Shown here piece by piece: positions 45,090 to 53,014 of a stretch of DNA of 64,000 bases (its first letter is position 1; every line of letters begins with the position of its first letter). A program made the position numbers and the translations under genes. The stretch covers positions 186,001 through 250,000 of the forward strand of contig NZ_CP019604.1 of assembly GCF_001661675.2 (NCBI RefSeq), written 5' to 3'. The stretch comes from Croceicoccus marinus (GTDB lineage: Bacteria; Pseudomonadota; Alphaproteobacteria; Sphingomonadales; Sphingomonadaceae). The notes under the pieces are model-generated. The model was not told where the DNA came from, did no database searches, and saw only the letters and a program-made list of their open reading frames with translations.

Positions 45090-47171
45090 ATGAACCAGAT
45101 GATCCCGCTGGCGAAGCTCCGGCTTTCGCCCATCAACGTCCGCACCGTGTCGGACGAAAAGCTCAACATTCCCTCCATGGCTGCCGACATCGCGGCGCGC
45201 GGCGTCCTGCAGAACCTGCTCGCCACGCCAGTCAAGAAGCCGCGCGGCAGCTTCGAGGTGTTCGACGGCGGACGGCGGCTTCGTGCGCTGAACCTGCTCG
45301 CCGAACAAGGCACGATCGACGCCGCGACCTTCGAGGTTCCGGTGCTCGTCGTGAAAGCCGAGGACGCCGAACTTAGCGAGACCTCGCTTGCCGCCAACTT
45401 CCACCAGCTCAAGCTCACGCCCGCCGAGGAATGCCGCGCCTTCCAGCACTTCCTGGGAGTCGACGGAGACATCGACGCGGTGGCCAAGCGGTTTGGGCAG
45501 ACTCGGCGGTTCATTGAGGGACGCCTGCGCCTCGCCGGGCTCGCAGACCCCGTGTTCGAGGCCCTCGCCAAGGGCGACATAACCCTCGACATGGCGAAGG
45601 CCTACGCATCGACCGACGATCACACCAAACAGGTGCGGATCTTCGAACAGTACGGCCACTACAGCTACACCACGCCCGACCAAATTCGACGGTCGATCGC
45701 CGGCGACGCGCTGAAGGCGAGCGATCCGATCGCAATCCTCGTGGGCGAAGACGCCTATGTCGCCGCCGGCGGCAGCGTCGAGCGCGAGCTGTTCAGCGAG
45801 GACGGTGACCGTTGGGCGGACCCCGAGATCGCGCGCGAGCTCGCCGGCAAGCTGATGGAAGCCGAAGCCCAGCGCCTCGGCGAGGAAACCGGGCTTGCCT
45901 GGATCCGTCCGATCGCCAGCTCGCATATCTACAACGCGACCGCCGATCTTCACCGGGTCAGTCTCCCCACTGTCCCGTTTACCGACGAGGAGCAGCAGCG
46001 GATCGACACCATCGCCGAGCGTATGGACGAGATCGCCGGGCAGATCGACAGCGGCCAGGTCGAGGACGAGGCGGCCGCCACCCTCGAGGACGAGTACCGC
46101 ACGCTCGACGCCGAGTACGACGAGCTCAACGATCGGCCCACGATCCTGCCCGACGACCTGAAGGCACAGGTCGGCACCTTCCTCATCCTCGCACCCGACG
46201 GCTCGATGAAGCTGGAAACCAGCTACTTCAGCGAGACGCCGATCCGCAGCGAGGACGACGATCAGGGCTCGACCGGAGGCGCGATCAAGAGCAACGGCTC
46301 GCCGACGGAACCGGAGGCGACCGCTCCCGGCGGCAAGCCGTTGAGCGCGCGTCTTTCGGACGAACTGGCGATGCAGCGGCGCGATATTCTCGCGGCCTCG
46401 ATCCTCGCCAACCCCGCCCTCGCCCTCGATTACGCTCTGTTCGCAATGATCGACGGGAACCGCGGCTACGATCGCTACGGCACGACGATGAAGGCATCGC
46501 GCCCACAGGATCCGGCACTCGGCAGCGAGATGGAGCCCACCCAGGCCCGCATCGCGATCGAACAGGCACGCGAAGCGCTCGATGCGAGATGGACCGAGGC
46601 CGGTGACGTGACCGCGCGTTTCGAGGCGTTCCGCACCCTCGACGACGAGGCCAAGGCGGCCTGGCTCGCGCTGATGGTGGCGGGCTCGCTCGAGGCCAAG
46701 CCCGAGTATTCGGCGACGACCAACCCGCTGCACGCGCGGCTCGCGTCGATCCTCGAAATCGACGTCGCGCAATGGTGGCGGCCGACTTCGGCGAACTTCT
46801 TCGACCGCGTCGCCAAGGGCGCCCTGCTCGCGCTGCTCACCGAGATCGGCGGCACGACGCTCGCGGCGCGCTACAGCGCTTCGAAGAAAGGGGACGTATC
46901 CTCGGCCTGCGAAAAGCTCTTCGCTGGCGAGGCAATCACCGAAACCGACACCAAGGAAGCGGCCCTTGCATGGGTGCCCGACGCGATGCGCTTCGACGTC
47001 GAACGCCCCGCCCTCGAAGACTCGCCCGACGACAAGGATGACGACGAAACGGGTGTCGACAAGGACGACGAGGGTCTCGATCCCGACGACGATCCTGCCG
47101 ACGACTTCGGTGACGACGTCAACGACTTCGACGTCGAGCATCCCGAAGAAGCCCTCGAACCCGCCGAATAG
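45090..47171 (+). CDS. ParB/RepB/Spo0J-type partition-like protein, large
   Basis: 693 residues from ATG 45090 (AGGAGA upstream). N-terminal ParB/Srx nuclease-like domain (IPLAKLRLSPINVRTVSDEK, GGRRLRALNLLAEQG, SLAANFHQLKLTPAEECRAF), then the HTH-like KRFGQTRRFIEGRLRLAGL. A long C-terminal extension (about 400 residues) ends in a strongly acidic Asp-rich tail. Large ParB-like proteins of this form are typical of alphaproteobacterial plasmids and ICEs next to ardC. They need not act in classical partition. No ParA is in the window. Confidence 0.88.
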   Translation: MNQMIPLAKLRLSPINVRTVSDEKLNIPSMAADIAARGVLQNLLATPVKKPRGSFEVFDGGRRLRALNLLAEQGTIDAATFEVPVLVVKAEDAELSETSLAANFHQLKLTPAEECRAFQHFLGVDGDIDAVAKRFGQTRRFIEGRLRLAGLADPVFEALAKGDITLDMAKAYASTDDHTKQVRIFEQYGHYSYTTPDQIRRSIAGDALKASDPIAILVGEDAYVAAGGSVERELFSEDGDRWADPEIARELAGKLMEAEAQRLGEETGLAWIRPIASSHIYNATADLHRVSLPTVPFTDEEQQRIDTIAERMDEIAGQIDSGQVEDEAAATLEDEYRTLDAEYDELNDRPTILPDDLKAQVGTFLILAPDGSMKLETSYFSETPIRSEDDDQGSTGGAIKSNGSPTEPEATAPGGKPLSARLSDELAMQRRDILAASILANPALALDYALFAMIDGNRGYDRYGTTMKASRPQDPALGSEMEPTQARIAIEQAREALDARWTEAGDVTARFEAFRTLDDEAKAAWLALMVAGSLEAKPEYSATTNPLHARLASILEIDVAQWWRPTSANFFDRVAKGALLALLTEIGGTTLAARYSASKKGDVSSACEKLFAGEAITETDTKEAALAWVPDAMRFDVERPALEDSPDDKDDDETGVDKDDEGLDPDDDPADDFGDDVNDFDVEHPEEALEPAE

Positions 47172-47244
47172 CGGCCCCTCGCCTGTCTCCTGGGCGACAC
47201 TCGCGGCAGCCGGTTGCGATCGGCTGCCGCTTTCTTGTCACCAT

Positions 47245-47280
47245 TCAACACGTTCACGTGTTCACACGTGTGCATGTTGC
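47245..47280. repeat. ACGTG repeat cluster 2
   Basis: Between parB-like gene and ardC. Contains CACGTGTTCACACGTG at 47255-47270, the exact reverse complement of 48198-48213. Its reverse strand also has GTGAACGTGTTGA, found again at 49144-49156. Confidence 0.75.
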
Positions 47281-47301
47281 ATTCAGCCGAAAGGTTCCAT
47301 C

Positions 47302-48297
47302 ATGCGCAAGCATTCCCGCGCCCCTCGCCCGCGCCGCGACATCGCCAACGAGATCACCGCCCTTATTCTTTCTAAACTCGAAACCGGCGTTCTGCCCTGG
47401 GCACGCCCGTGGGACCGTTCTGGCGGTGGCGGGCGCCCGCTGCGCCATTGCGGCACCCCCTATACCGGGATCAACACCCTGTTCCTGTGGGCTATGGCCG
47501 ATGCGTGCGGCTTCAATAGCCGGTACTGGATGACGTATCGCCAAGCCCATGCCATGGGCGCGCAGGTCCGCAAGGGCGAAACATCCTCGCTCAGCGTCTA
47601 CTACTCGCAGATCAGCAAGACCGACACCGACAAGGTCACCGGCGAGGAGCACAACCGCAGCATCCGCTTCCTGAAGGCTTACAACGTCTTCAACGCCGAC
47701 CAGGTCGACGGCTTGCCGACGCATTACTACCCGGAGCTTGTTCCGCCGGAGCCCCGGCAGGAATCACAACACCGCGAAGCGATCGACGGCTTCTTCGCCA
47801 ACCTTCCGGTCGAGGTCCGGCACGGTGGCAACGCCGCCTATTTCTCACCTGTCGGCGATTACATCCAGATGCCCGAGCGCGGCGCGTTTCATTCGGACGA
47901 CCTCTACGCAAGCACCCGCGCGCACGAGTCGATTCACTGGTCAGGCGGGGCAGGGCGGCTCGAGCGCAAATTCGGCAAGCGCTTCGGTGATGCCGCCTAC
48001 GCCTTCGAGGAACTCGTGGCCTCGATCGGCCAATGCCTCGTTTGCGCCGACCTGGGTCTACCCGCAGAGCTGCACGACAACCACGCCAGTTATATCGACC
48101 ATTGGCTGAAGATCCTGAAGGGTGACGCGAGCGCGATCATCCACGCCGCCTCTAAGGCGGAACAGGCTTTCGGTTATCTCAAGAGTTTCAGCACGTCCAC
48201 GTGTGAACACGTGGGCAGGTTCAGAACCGTGTCCGACGCAGGCGGCGACGCAATCGGAACCGACGGGGTGCGCGAGACGGTCGACCTGGCCGCGTGA
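47302..48297 (+). CDS. ardC: ArdC-type antirestriction protein
   Basis: 331 residues from ATG 47302. N-terminal ssDNA-binding ArdC domain (LETGVLPWARPWD, YTGINTLFLW, FNSRYWMTYRQA) and C-terminal zincin-like metallopeptidase domain with HESIHW and EELVASIGQ. ArdC proteins shield incoming conjugative DNA from host restriction. The C-terminus contains repeat cluster 3, read as STSTCEHVGR, an odd insertion in an otherwise normal end. Preceded by repeat cluster 2 in the gap after parB-like. Confidence 0.93.
   Translation: MRKHSRAPRPRRDIANEITALILSKLETGVLPWARPWDRSGGGGRPLRHCGTPYTGINTLFLWAMADACGFNSRYWMTYRQAHAMGAQVRKGETSSLSVYYSQISKTDTDKVTGEEHNRSIRFLKAYNVFNADQVDGLPTHYYPELVPPEPRQESQHREAIDGFFANLPVEVRHGGNAAYFSPVGDYIQMPERGAFHSDDLYASTRAHESIHWSGGAGRLERKFGKRFGDAAYAFEELVASIGQCLVCADLGLPAELHDNHASYIDHWLKILKGDASAIIHAASKAEQAFGYLKSFSTSTCEHVGRFRTVSDAGGDAIGTDGVRETVDLAA
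48191..48216. repeat. ACGTG repeat cluster 3
   Basis: GCACGTC-CACGTGTGAACACGTG-GGC inside the 3' end of ardC. The 16-base core at 48198-48213 is identical, in inverse orientation, to cluster 2. Confidence 0.75.
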
Positions 48298-48360
48298 TGG
48301 CACGACCGGCGCGAAAGGGGAGGGGGAGGGGAAGTGGCACCTTTCCAAGGGAGATACGCC

Positions 48361-49026
48361 ATGCCTCCGATCCCCGCTTACGATCTCGCGTTCCGCTTCG
48401 AACGGGCGCTGCAGCCCGACGCACTGCGGATCGTCACCACATGCGCGCGCGCCGTCAACGAGGCGATGGACGACGCTCATCTCGCAGGCCTCTACCCCGG
48501 AACCGATCCCGCCGTCCTGCTTCTAGCCCGGCACATGGGGCGGATCGCCGCCGGTGACGATCCCGAAGCCAGGCACCCCCAGGACGCGGTGCTTCGCGCA
48601 TCCTGCATGGAACGGATCAGACAACTGCGCTCGGCCGATGTTCTCGTGCCGCTGGTGCGCCGCGGCGTCGGACACGATCCGCATCTCGTCCGCGTCTACA
48701 AGGACGCCGCCCGATCGCGGCTACGTGCCTTGGCGCATGAACTCGGGTTCTACGGCGAGACCTACGATCTGCGCAGCCTCGCAGCGGGATCGGCGCCGCC
48801 GCCGCGCTTCGAGCTGGCCACCGACCGCTTTCGCCTGCAGCTCGATCCCGACCGGATGATGCCCGGTCGCGAGGTCACCTACATGCGCGCCGAACAGCGG
48901 CAGGGAGGATGGACCGGCTCGCTCACGCGCGTGGAGATCGGCGTCCTCGGCGACATCGCCAAGTTCGCCCGCACCCTTCGCCGCGAGCTGCATCTCGCGG
49001 CGCCCGCCCCAACCACCGCACTGTGA
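48361..49026 (+). CDS. Hypothetical protein of the ParB/ArdC module
   Basis: 221 residues from ATG 48361, which follows AAGGGAGA. Mostly helical with many Arg and Ala (RIVTTCARAVNEAMDDAHLAG, LVPLVRRGVGHDPHLV). No domain recognised. Colinear with ardC and the next gene, with short gaps, so part of the same plasmid/ICE operon. Confidence 0.7.
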   Translation: MPPIPAYDLAFRFERALQPDALRIVTTCARAVNEAMDDAHLAGLYPGTDPAVLLLARHMGRIAAGDDPEARHPQDAVLRASCMERIRQLRSADVLVPLVRRGVGHDPHLVRVYKDAARSRLRALAHELGFYGETYDLRSLAAGSAPPPRFELATDRFRLQLDPDRMMPGREVTYMRAEQRQGGWTGSLTRVEIGVLGDIAKFARTLRRELHLAAPAPTTAL

Positions 49027-49040
49027 AGAAAGGACCCATC

Positions 49041-49703
49041 ATGGGATGGCTCTCCATGCCGTTGTCGAGCATGTACCCGCACTCGACACCGAAGGCGTAT
49101 CTCGACGCCCAATTCACCTACGAACACGTTTATAGTCCAACAGGTGAACGTGTTGACACGTTAAAAACAGCACCCACGCTGCCCGATGGCCACCAACGGC
49201 GGGGCTTGCGGGTGCTGGCATCGTCCTGCCTGCACAACAAGGTGTATTATGCGGCGGTTGTGCCGATAACCGACGGGATCGCGGGCACGGCTTTCGCCGT
49301 CGTCTGCCTCGTCCGCTGGACCCCGCGCGCGAAGGATGGTTACGTCTTCGCCTTCAAGGACATGGATGAAACCGCCCGTCCTTACGAGGACGATTGTCCC
49401 GAGCGGATCCTCACGCTGCTCGGAGAGACCGACGACCCTGCCGCGCTCAATTGGCGCAGGCGCTGCATCCGCAATCTGGCCCGTGCGACACGCAAGCTCG
49501 AGGACGGAATGCGAATCCGCTTCGCGTCACCGATCAGGTTCGTCGACGGGCATGAAGGGACGGACTTCGTCATCCGCAAACAAGGCCGCCGCACCGCTCT
49601 CGCGCTGACCGATAGCGGGCCCGCGCGATACCGAGTCAGCAACCTTGCCAAGATGACGTTCTCGATCGTGCCCCAGACCAAGGTTCACGCCACGCAGTTC
49701 TAG
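49041..49703 (+). CDS. Conserved plasmid/ICE hypothetical protein (DUF6927-like)
   Basis: 220 residues from ATG 49041 (AAAGGA upstream). It begins MGWLSMPLSSMYPHSTPKAY, reminiscent of a conserved family found with ArdC in alphaproteobacterial mobile elements (DUF6927 by memory, not verified). The segment EHVYSPTGERVDTLKTA is encoded by repeat cluster 4 and looks like an insertion in the N-terminal part. Function unknown. Confidence 0.7.
   Translation: MGWLSMPLSSMYPHSTPKAYLDAQFTYEHVYSPTGERVDTLKTAPTLPDGHQRRGLRVLASSCLHNKVYYAAVVPITDGIAGTAFAVVCLVRWTPRAKDGYVFAFKDMDETARPYEDDCPERILTLLGETDDPAALNWRRRCIRNLARATRKLEDGMRIRFASPIRFVDGHEGTDFVIRKQGRRTALALTDSGPARYRVSNLAKMTFSIVPQTKVHATQF
49121..49168. repeat. 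ACGTG repeat cluster 4
   Basis: GAACACGTT, then GTGAACGTGTTGACACGTT inside the coding sequence of the DUF6927-like gene. GTGAACGTGTTGA at 49144-49156 matches the reverse strand of cluster 2 over 13 bases. Confidence 0.7.
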
Positions 49704-49729
49704 CGCGCCCGAATGCAACATGGCAGACC

Positions 49730-49960
49730 ATGAACAAGAAAGACCCGACCATGACCGACCCCCTCGCGGCTTCCGCCAACCTCAGCCCGAAACGGCATGA
49801 CCTGTGCAGCCGCACGCATGCGCAGCGGCTCGCAGGACGGCTGATGGACCAACTCGGCCGCCCAATGGCGGTTATTCACACCGGCAATCCGCTTCAACCC
49901 TTTCGCGTCGGCAAGTGCGACGGTGCGGAGGGCAGGGTGGTGGTCGAGGTTCGCTCGTGA
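49730..49960 (+). CDS. Small hypothetical protein
   Basis: 76 residues (MNKKDPTMTDPLAASANLSP start; an ATG at 49751 is also possible). Ends VGKCDGAEGRVVVEVRS. Its TGA overlaps the GTG start of the nuclease gene, supporting an operon. No domain recognised. Confidence 0.55.
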   Translation: MNKKDPTMTDPLAASANLSPKRHDLCSRTHAQRLAGRLMDQLGRPMAVIHTGNPLQPFRVGKCDGAEGRVVVEVRS

Positions 49961-49990
49961 ACGTGTGCACGCTCTCACTTGTTATCACAT
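49956..49990. repeat. ACGTG repeat cluster 5
   Basis: CGTGAACGTGTGCACG followed by TCACTTGTTATCAC over the start codon of the nuclease gene. CGTGAACGTGT matches cluster 2 (reverse strand) over 11 bases. Weakest of the five. Confidence 0.6.
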
Positions 49991-50397
49991 TGGCTGCATG
50001 CGCACCGCCGCCGCTCCCGCCGGAAGAAGCGCTGGCCGACTGCAGCGTCTCCGACGGTGACACGATCCGCTGCGGCGAGGAGCGCATACGGCTTCTCGGC
50101 ATCGACGCACCCGAGCTTCCCGGACACTGCCGGCCCGGGCGCGCCTGTGCGCCCGGAGATCCGTCCACAAGCGCAGACAGTCTCAGCTCCGCCATGACGG
50201 GACGCCTCGCCATCCGTCGCTTCGGAAAGGATCGCTACGGGCGCACGCTCGCGATGGTTTCAGCCGATGGCACGGACCTTTCCTGTCACCAGCTGAGCGC
50301 AGGGCAGGCGCTTTATCGTTCCGATTGGGACGATCTCTCGGCCATCATGCGCATCTGCCCCGACGCCATCACGGCGTCGCCCGATCTCATTCGGTGA
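49957..50397 (+). CDS. Thermonuclease (SNase) family lipoprotein
   Basis: 146 residues from GTG 49957. The N-terminus VNVCTLSLVITLAACAPP is a short lipoprotein signal with lipobox LAAC. The staphylococcal-nuclease-like fold follows: VSDGDTIRCGEERIRLLGIDAPELP with the metal Asp and catalytic Arg, then DRYGRTLAMV with the second conserved Arg/Gly. Extra cysteines suggest disulfides in the periplasm. SNase-like proteins occur on conjugative plasmids (ParB/YncB type). A role during DNA transfer or entry is inferred. Confidence 0.85.
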   Translation: MNVCTLSLVITLAACAPPPLPPEEALADCSVSDGDTIRCGEERIRLLGIDAPELPGHCRPGRACAPGDPSTSADSLSSAMTGRLAIRRFGKDRYGRTLAMVSADGTDLSCHQLSAGQALYRSDWDDLSAIMRICPDAITASPDLIR

Positions 50398-50872
50398 GCG
50401 CCGGATCTGCCGACCAGGACGCGCCCTGCACGAAATCGTCGAGAGGGCGGACCACTGGCCCATCGGGCTCCGCCGCGACGTAGGGATTCACCAGCGGCAT
50501 CGTCGTGACCCCACGCCTAGGCAGCTTACCCGCAACATGCCCGCGGGCCTCGAGCAGCTCCTCAAGCCACATGAGATCGTCCAGCATCTGCACGACACCG
50601 CGGCCCGCGAGGATGTAGTAGAGGCACCGCTGGTAGTCGTCACAACTGTTGCCCAGGATCGTCGACAGCTTGCGTTTACCGCCCGAGACACCCTCGTGGA
50701 CCCACTCGACCGCCTCGCGCAGCTCCACGGCCGCGAAATACGCGTCCTCGACGTCCATTCCTATCGCAGCCGCCGCGAGCATGCGCTGGGTCGGCCGATT
50801 GGCAGGATCAACGCTCGCATCGCGCAGTGTGATGTCGAGATCGAACCGGTTGAGATACGCAGATCGCTTCAT
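50387..50872 (-). CDS. Hypothetical protein, convergent with nuclease gene
   Basis: 161 residues on the opposite strand (MKRSAYLNRFDLDITLRDAS, then LSTILGNSCDDYQRCLYYIL). Overlaps the end of the nuclease gene by 11 bases. Upstream it has CTGTGAACATAGAGTGAACAG, a repeated GTGAACA that may be part of its promoter or a degenerate relative of the ACGTG repeats. No family recognised. Confidence 0.6.
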   Translation of the reverse strand: MKRSAYLNRFDLDITLRDASVDPANRPTQRMLAAAAIGMDVEDAYFAAVELREAVEWVHEGVSGGKRKLSTILGNSCDDYQRCLYYILAGRGVVQMLDDLMWLEELLEARGHVAGKLPRRGVTTMPLVNPYVAAEPDGPVVRPLDDFVQGASWSADPALTE

Positions 50873-50946
50873 GTCACAGGTCTCCCTACTGTGAACATAG
50901 AGTGAACAGACTAGACCGTCAACGCGGTTTCGGCTAGGAACAAGGC

Positions 50947-52245
50947 ATGTGGTTGGTGCCTCGCCAGTCGAGAGGCCTGTCTCTCCGTTCGGACGTCCCT
51001 CAAGTGGTCCGCGACGCGCTCGTGCGCTGGTACGAAGGGGAGGGCACCGATGCCGACCACCGCGCCAGCGTCACCATGGTCGTCAAGGCACGGACGCATG
51101 GGCAATGGATCGCGTGCGATTGCCTCGGCGCGGACACGCCCCCACCGCTCATGTCGCCAGCCTATCTCTCGGAAGCCGAAACCTACTATCTGCGACGCCT
51201 CACCAGCGAACGCCAGAAGCGCCCCGAACACGAGAACGACTGCCCATTTTTCCGCGAGCAGGCGCCCCAGCGCTTCCGCGAGAAGCGCAGCGCCGTCCCG
51301 CCGACGATCGACGAACCGCACGGGCTGTTCACGGCCCACAGGCTTGCCCCGGAGAAGCTCGCCGGCATGCCCGACGAGAGCGAACCCGACGACCGGACCC
51401 GCGGCGTCGCGATACCGCGGCTCGCGCGCCTGCTCTGGCTGCTGATGGAAATGTCGGCGGTGAACGTGGTCGAGCCGCTCCCGGCGGACAGCGGCCGCGA
51501 CAGCTCGATGGCAAAGGAGTTCGCGCGCCTGCGCAGCGCCGCCGAACGTCTGTTCGTTGCCCCGGGCATTCCGCTCTCAAAGCATTTCTACACCCACATC
51601 GAGCCCTACGAGCGCAATGTCGTGTTCGCGCGTCTGCGCAAAGCGGCGCAGACCTGGCCCACCGGACTTGCGCCGCAGGCCTTCCTTGCCCTCTACGCGC
51701 TCGACATTTCAGGAACGACGATCACGCTCGCTCAGGGCCATGCACTGGAGATCAAGACCCGCGTCCAATATTCGGGCGCTCTCGCCGGCCCCCCATATCT
51801 TGTCCTTGTCGTGGTCGGCGAACACAATCCACGCGACGGCTATGCTGCGTTGCGCGCCTACGCCCGGCCACTCGCGCGCGCCACGAACTTCGTGGCGGTC
51901 CACAACCAGGCCGAGCGCGACGCCGTGACCGGTCTTCTCGACCTCCAGTATCGCTGGCGCCGCCGCGATATCGCGATCGGCTTCAAGCGCCCGCTGTTCG
52001 ACCTCGCGTCGCGGATCGGGCCGATCCGACCGGATCTCGTTCTCGACATTCAGGACGACAGCACCGGCGAGCTCATCGAAGCGGCTATCGAGGTGATCGC
52101 AAAGGACGACCCCGACTATCTCGACGCCAAGCAGCACAAGATCGCGGCGCTGGCCGAGCTCGGACCAACCGTATTTGCCCGAGCCGCGACGATCCGAGAT
52201 CACGGCATGGCGGCGATCCTGAAGGCGAACCTGGGCATCGGCTGA
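50947..52245 (+). CDS. Hypothetical protein with zinc-like Cys/His motif (DUF1173-like)
   Basis: 432 residues. N-terminal QWIACDCLG...PEHENDCPFF gives CxC...HxxxxC, suggesting a small zinc site as in DUF1173-type plasmid proteins. The C-terminal part has RPDLVLDI...ELIEAAIEVIAKDD, which could be a restriction-endonuclease-like core. Common neighbour type in alphaproteobacterial mobile elements. Function unknown. The long frame beginning two bases later is an out-of-frame shadow. Confidence 0.65.
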   Translation: MWLVPRQSRGLSLRSDVPQVVRDALVRWYEGEGTDADHRASVTMVVKARTHGQWIACDCLGADTPPPLMSPAYLSEAETYYLRRLTSERQKRPEHENDCPFFREQAPQRFREKRSAVPPTIDEPHGLFTAHRLAPEKLAGMPDESEPDDRTRGVAIPRLARLLWLLMEMSAVNVVEPLPADSGRDSSMAKEFARLRSAAERLFVAPGIPLSKHFYTHIEPYERNVVFARLRKAAQTWPTGLAPQAFLALYALDISGTTITLAQGHALEIKTRVQYSGALAGPPYLVLVVVGEHNPRDGYAALRAYARPLARATNFVAVHNQAERDAVTGLLDLQYRWRRRDIAIGFKRPLFDLASRIGPIRPDLVLDIQDDSTGELIEAAIEVIAKDDPDYLDAKQHKIAALAELGPTVFARAATIRDHGMAAILKANLGIG

Positions 52246-53014
52246 AAGGGATCCGGCCTATGTCCGATCGAGTTCAGATCGACCGGAACTCTCGGCCAGT
52301 AGCGTCAGCTTTGCGCCCCAAATTCGGTCATTTTACGGGCAGAATGCTGATCCCGGAAGCGGGCATTCCGGGAAGACATCTTCACACGATGAACGAGAGC
52401 GAATTGCCGAAATTGTGAAGCAGAACCGGCAGGAGCAGGCTTCCGGTGCGCAAACGCAGCCAGACCGCGATAAAGGCTGGGATTGCCGTCAGCGCCATCG
52501 TGATGGGATCGAAGGCAAAGCTGTCGTCCGAGAAGCCACAGGCATGTGCCAATCCGAACAGGAAGCACGACAGGACCGCGCCCCATCCCCAATCGACCCG
52601 AGGAACCGTCTCCTTCCGGTGAAAGCCTGATCCAGCGCGAACAGCAGGATGCCACGATAGAAGAGCTCCTCCTCCAAACCCGGCATGGTGAGCTGAAACG
52701 CGATATCTTCGCCGCTAGCCGGGTTTCCAGGGAAGATGAGAGCTATGACGTAGTGTCGCCGAAGCCGTTCGGTCTTCATGCGACCGCCATGCCTACCGCT
52801 GCTTAGTCAACTGAGGTAGATCGACGCCAAAGACAGATACGCTGATCTTAGATGCGGTTTGGCTTCGAGCGCTTCCTGCGATCAAGTGCAAGCTAGGTCG
52901 CGACAACTTGCAGGTGATGGATAGCGAGGCCAGGCGAGCCTTCGAATGGTCCTAGATGGCGGTGCGGGAGCATGCTTTCATCATGGTCAACTATTTGAAT
53001 ATTGGCTGAGACCG
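52246..53014. other. Junction region between ICE-like module and chromosome-like operon
   Basis: Apart from the CPBP protease pseudogene at 52382-52779, no gene is supported. The stretch 52800-53014 shows nothing recognisable. Confidence 0.5.
52382..52779 (-). pseudogene. CPBP (CAAX-like) intramembrane protease, frameshifted and truncated
   Basis: The first frame encodes LTMPGLEEELFYRGILLFAL with the EExxxR catalytic motif of CPBP glutamic proteases. Near 52610 the coding moves to another frame: WGWGAVLSCFLFGLAHA, later LLLPVLLHNFGNSLSF with the second and third motif His/Asn, ending at 52382. The N-terminal transmembrane part is missing. One frameshift plus truncation make it non-functional. 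Confidence 0.75.

Noticed and set aside
45072..47141. 689-codon minus-strand frame opposite the ParB-like gene
   Set aside because: Shadow frame; the plus strand has ParB motifs and a good ribosome-binding site.
50949..52418. 489-codon plus-strand frame two bases out of phase with the DUF1173-like gene
   Set aside because: Very Arg/Pro/Ala-rich and featureless; the other frame has Cys/His motifs and normal composition.
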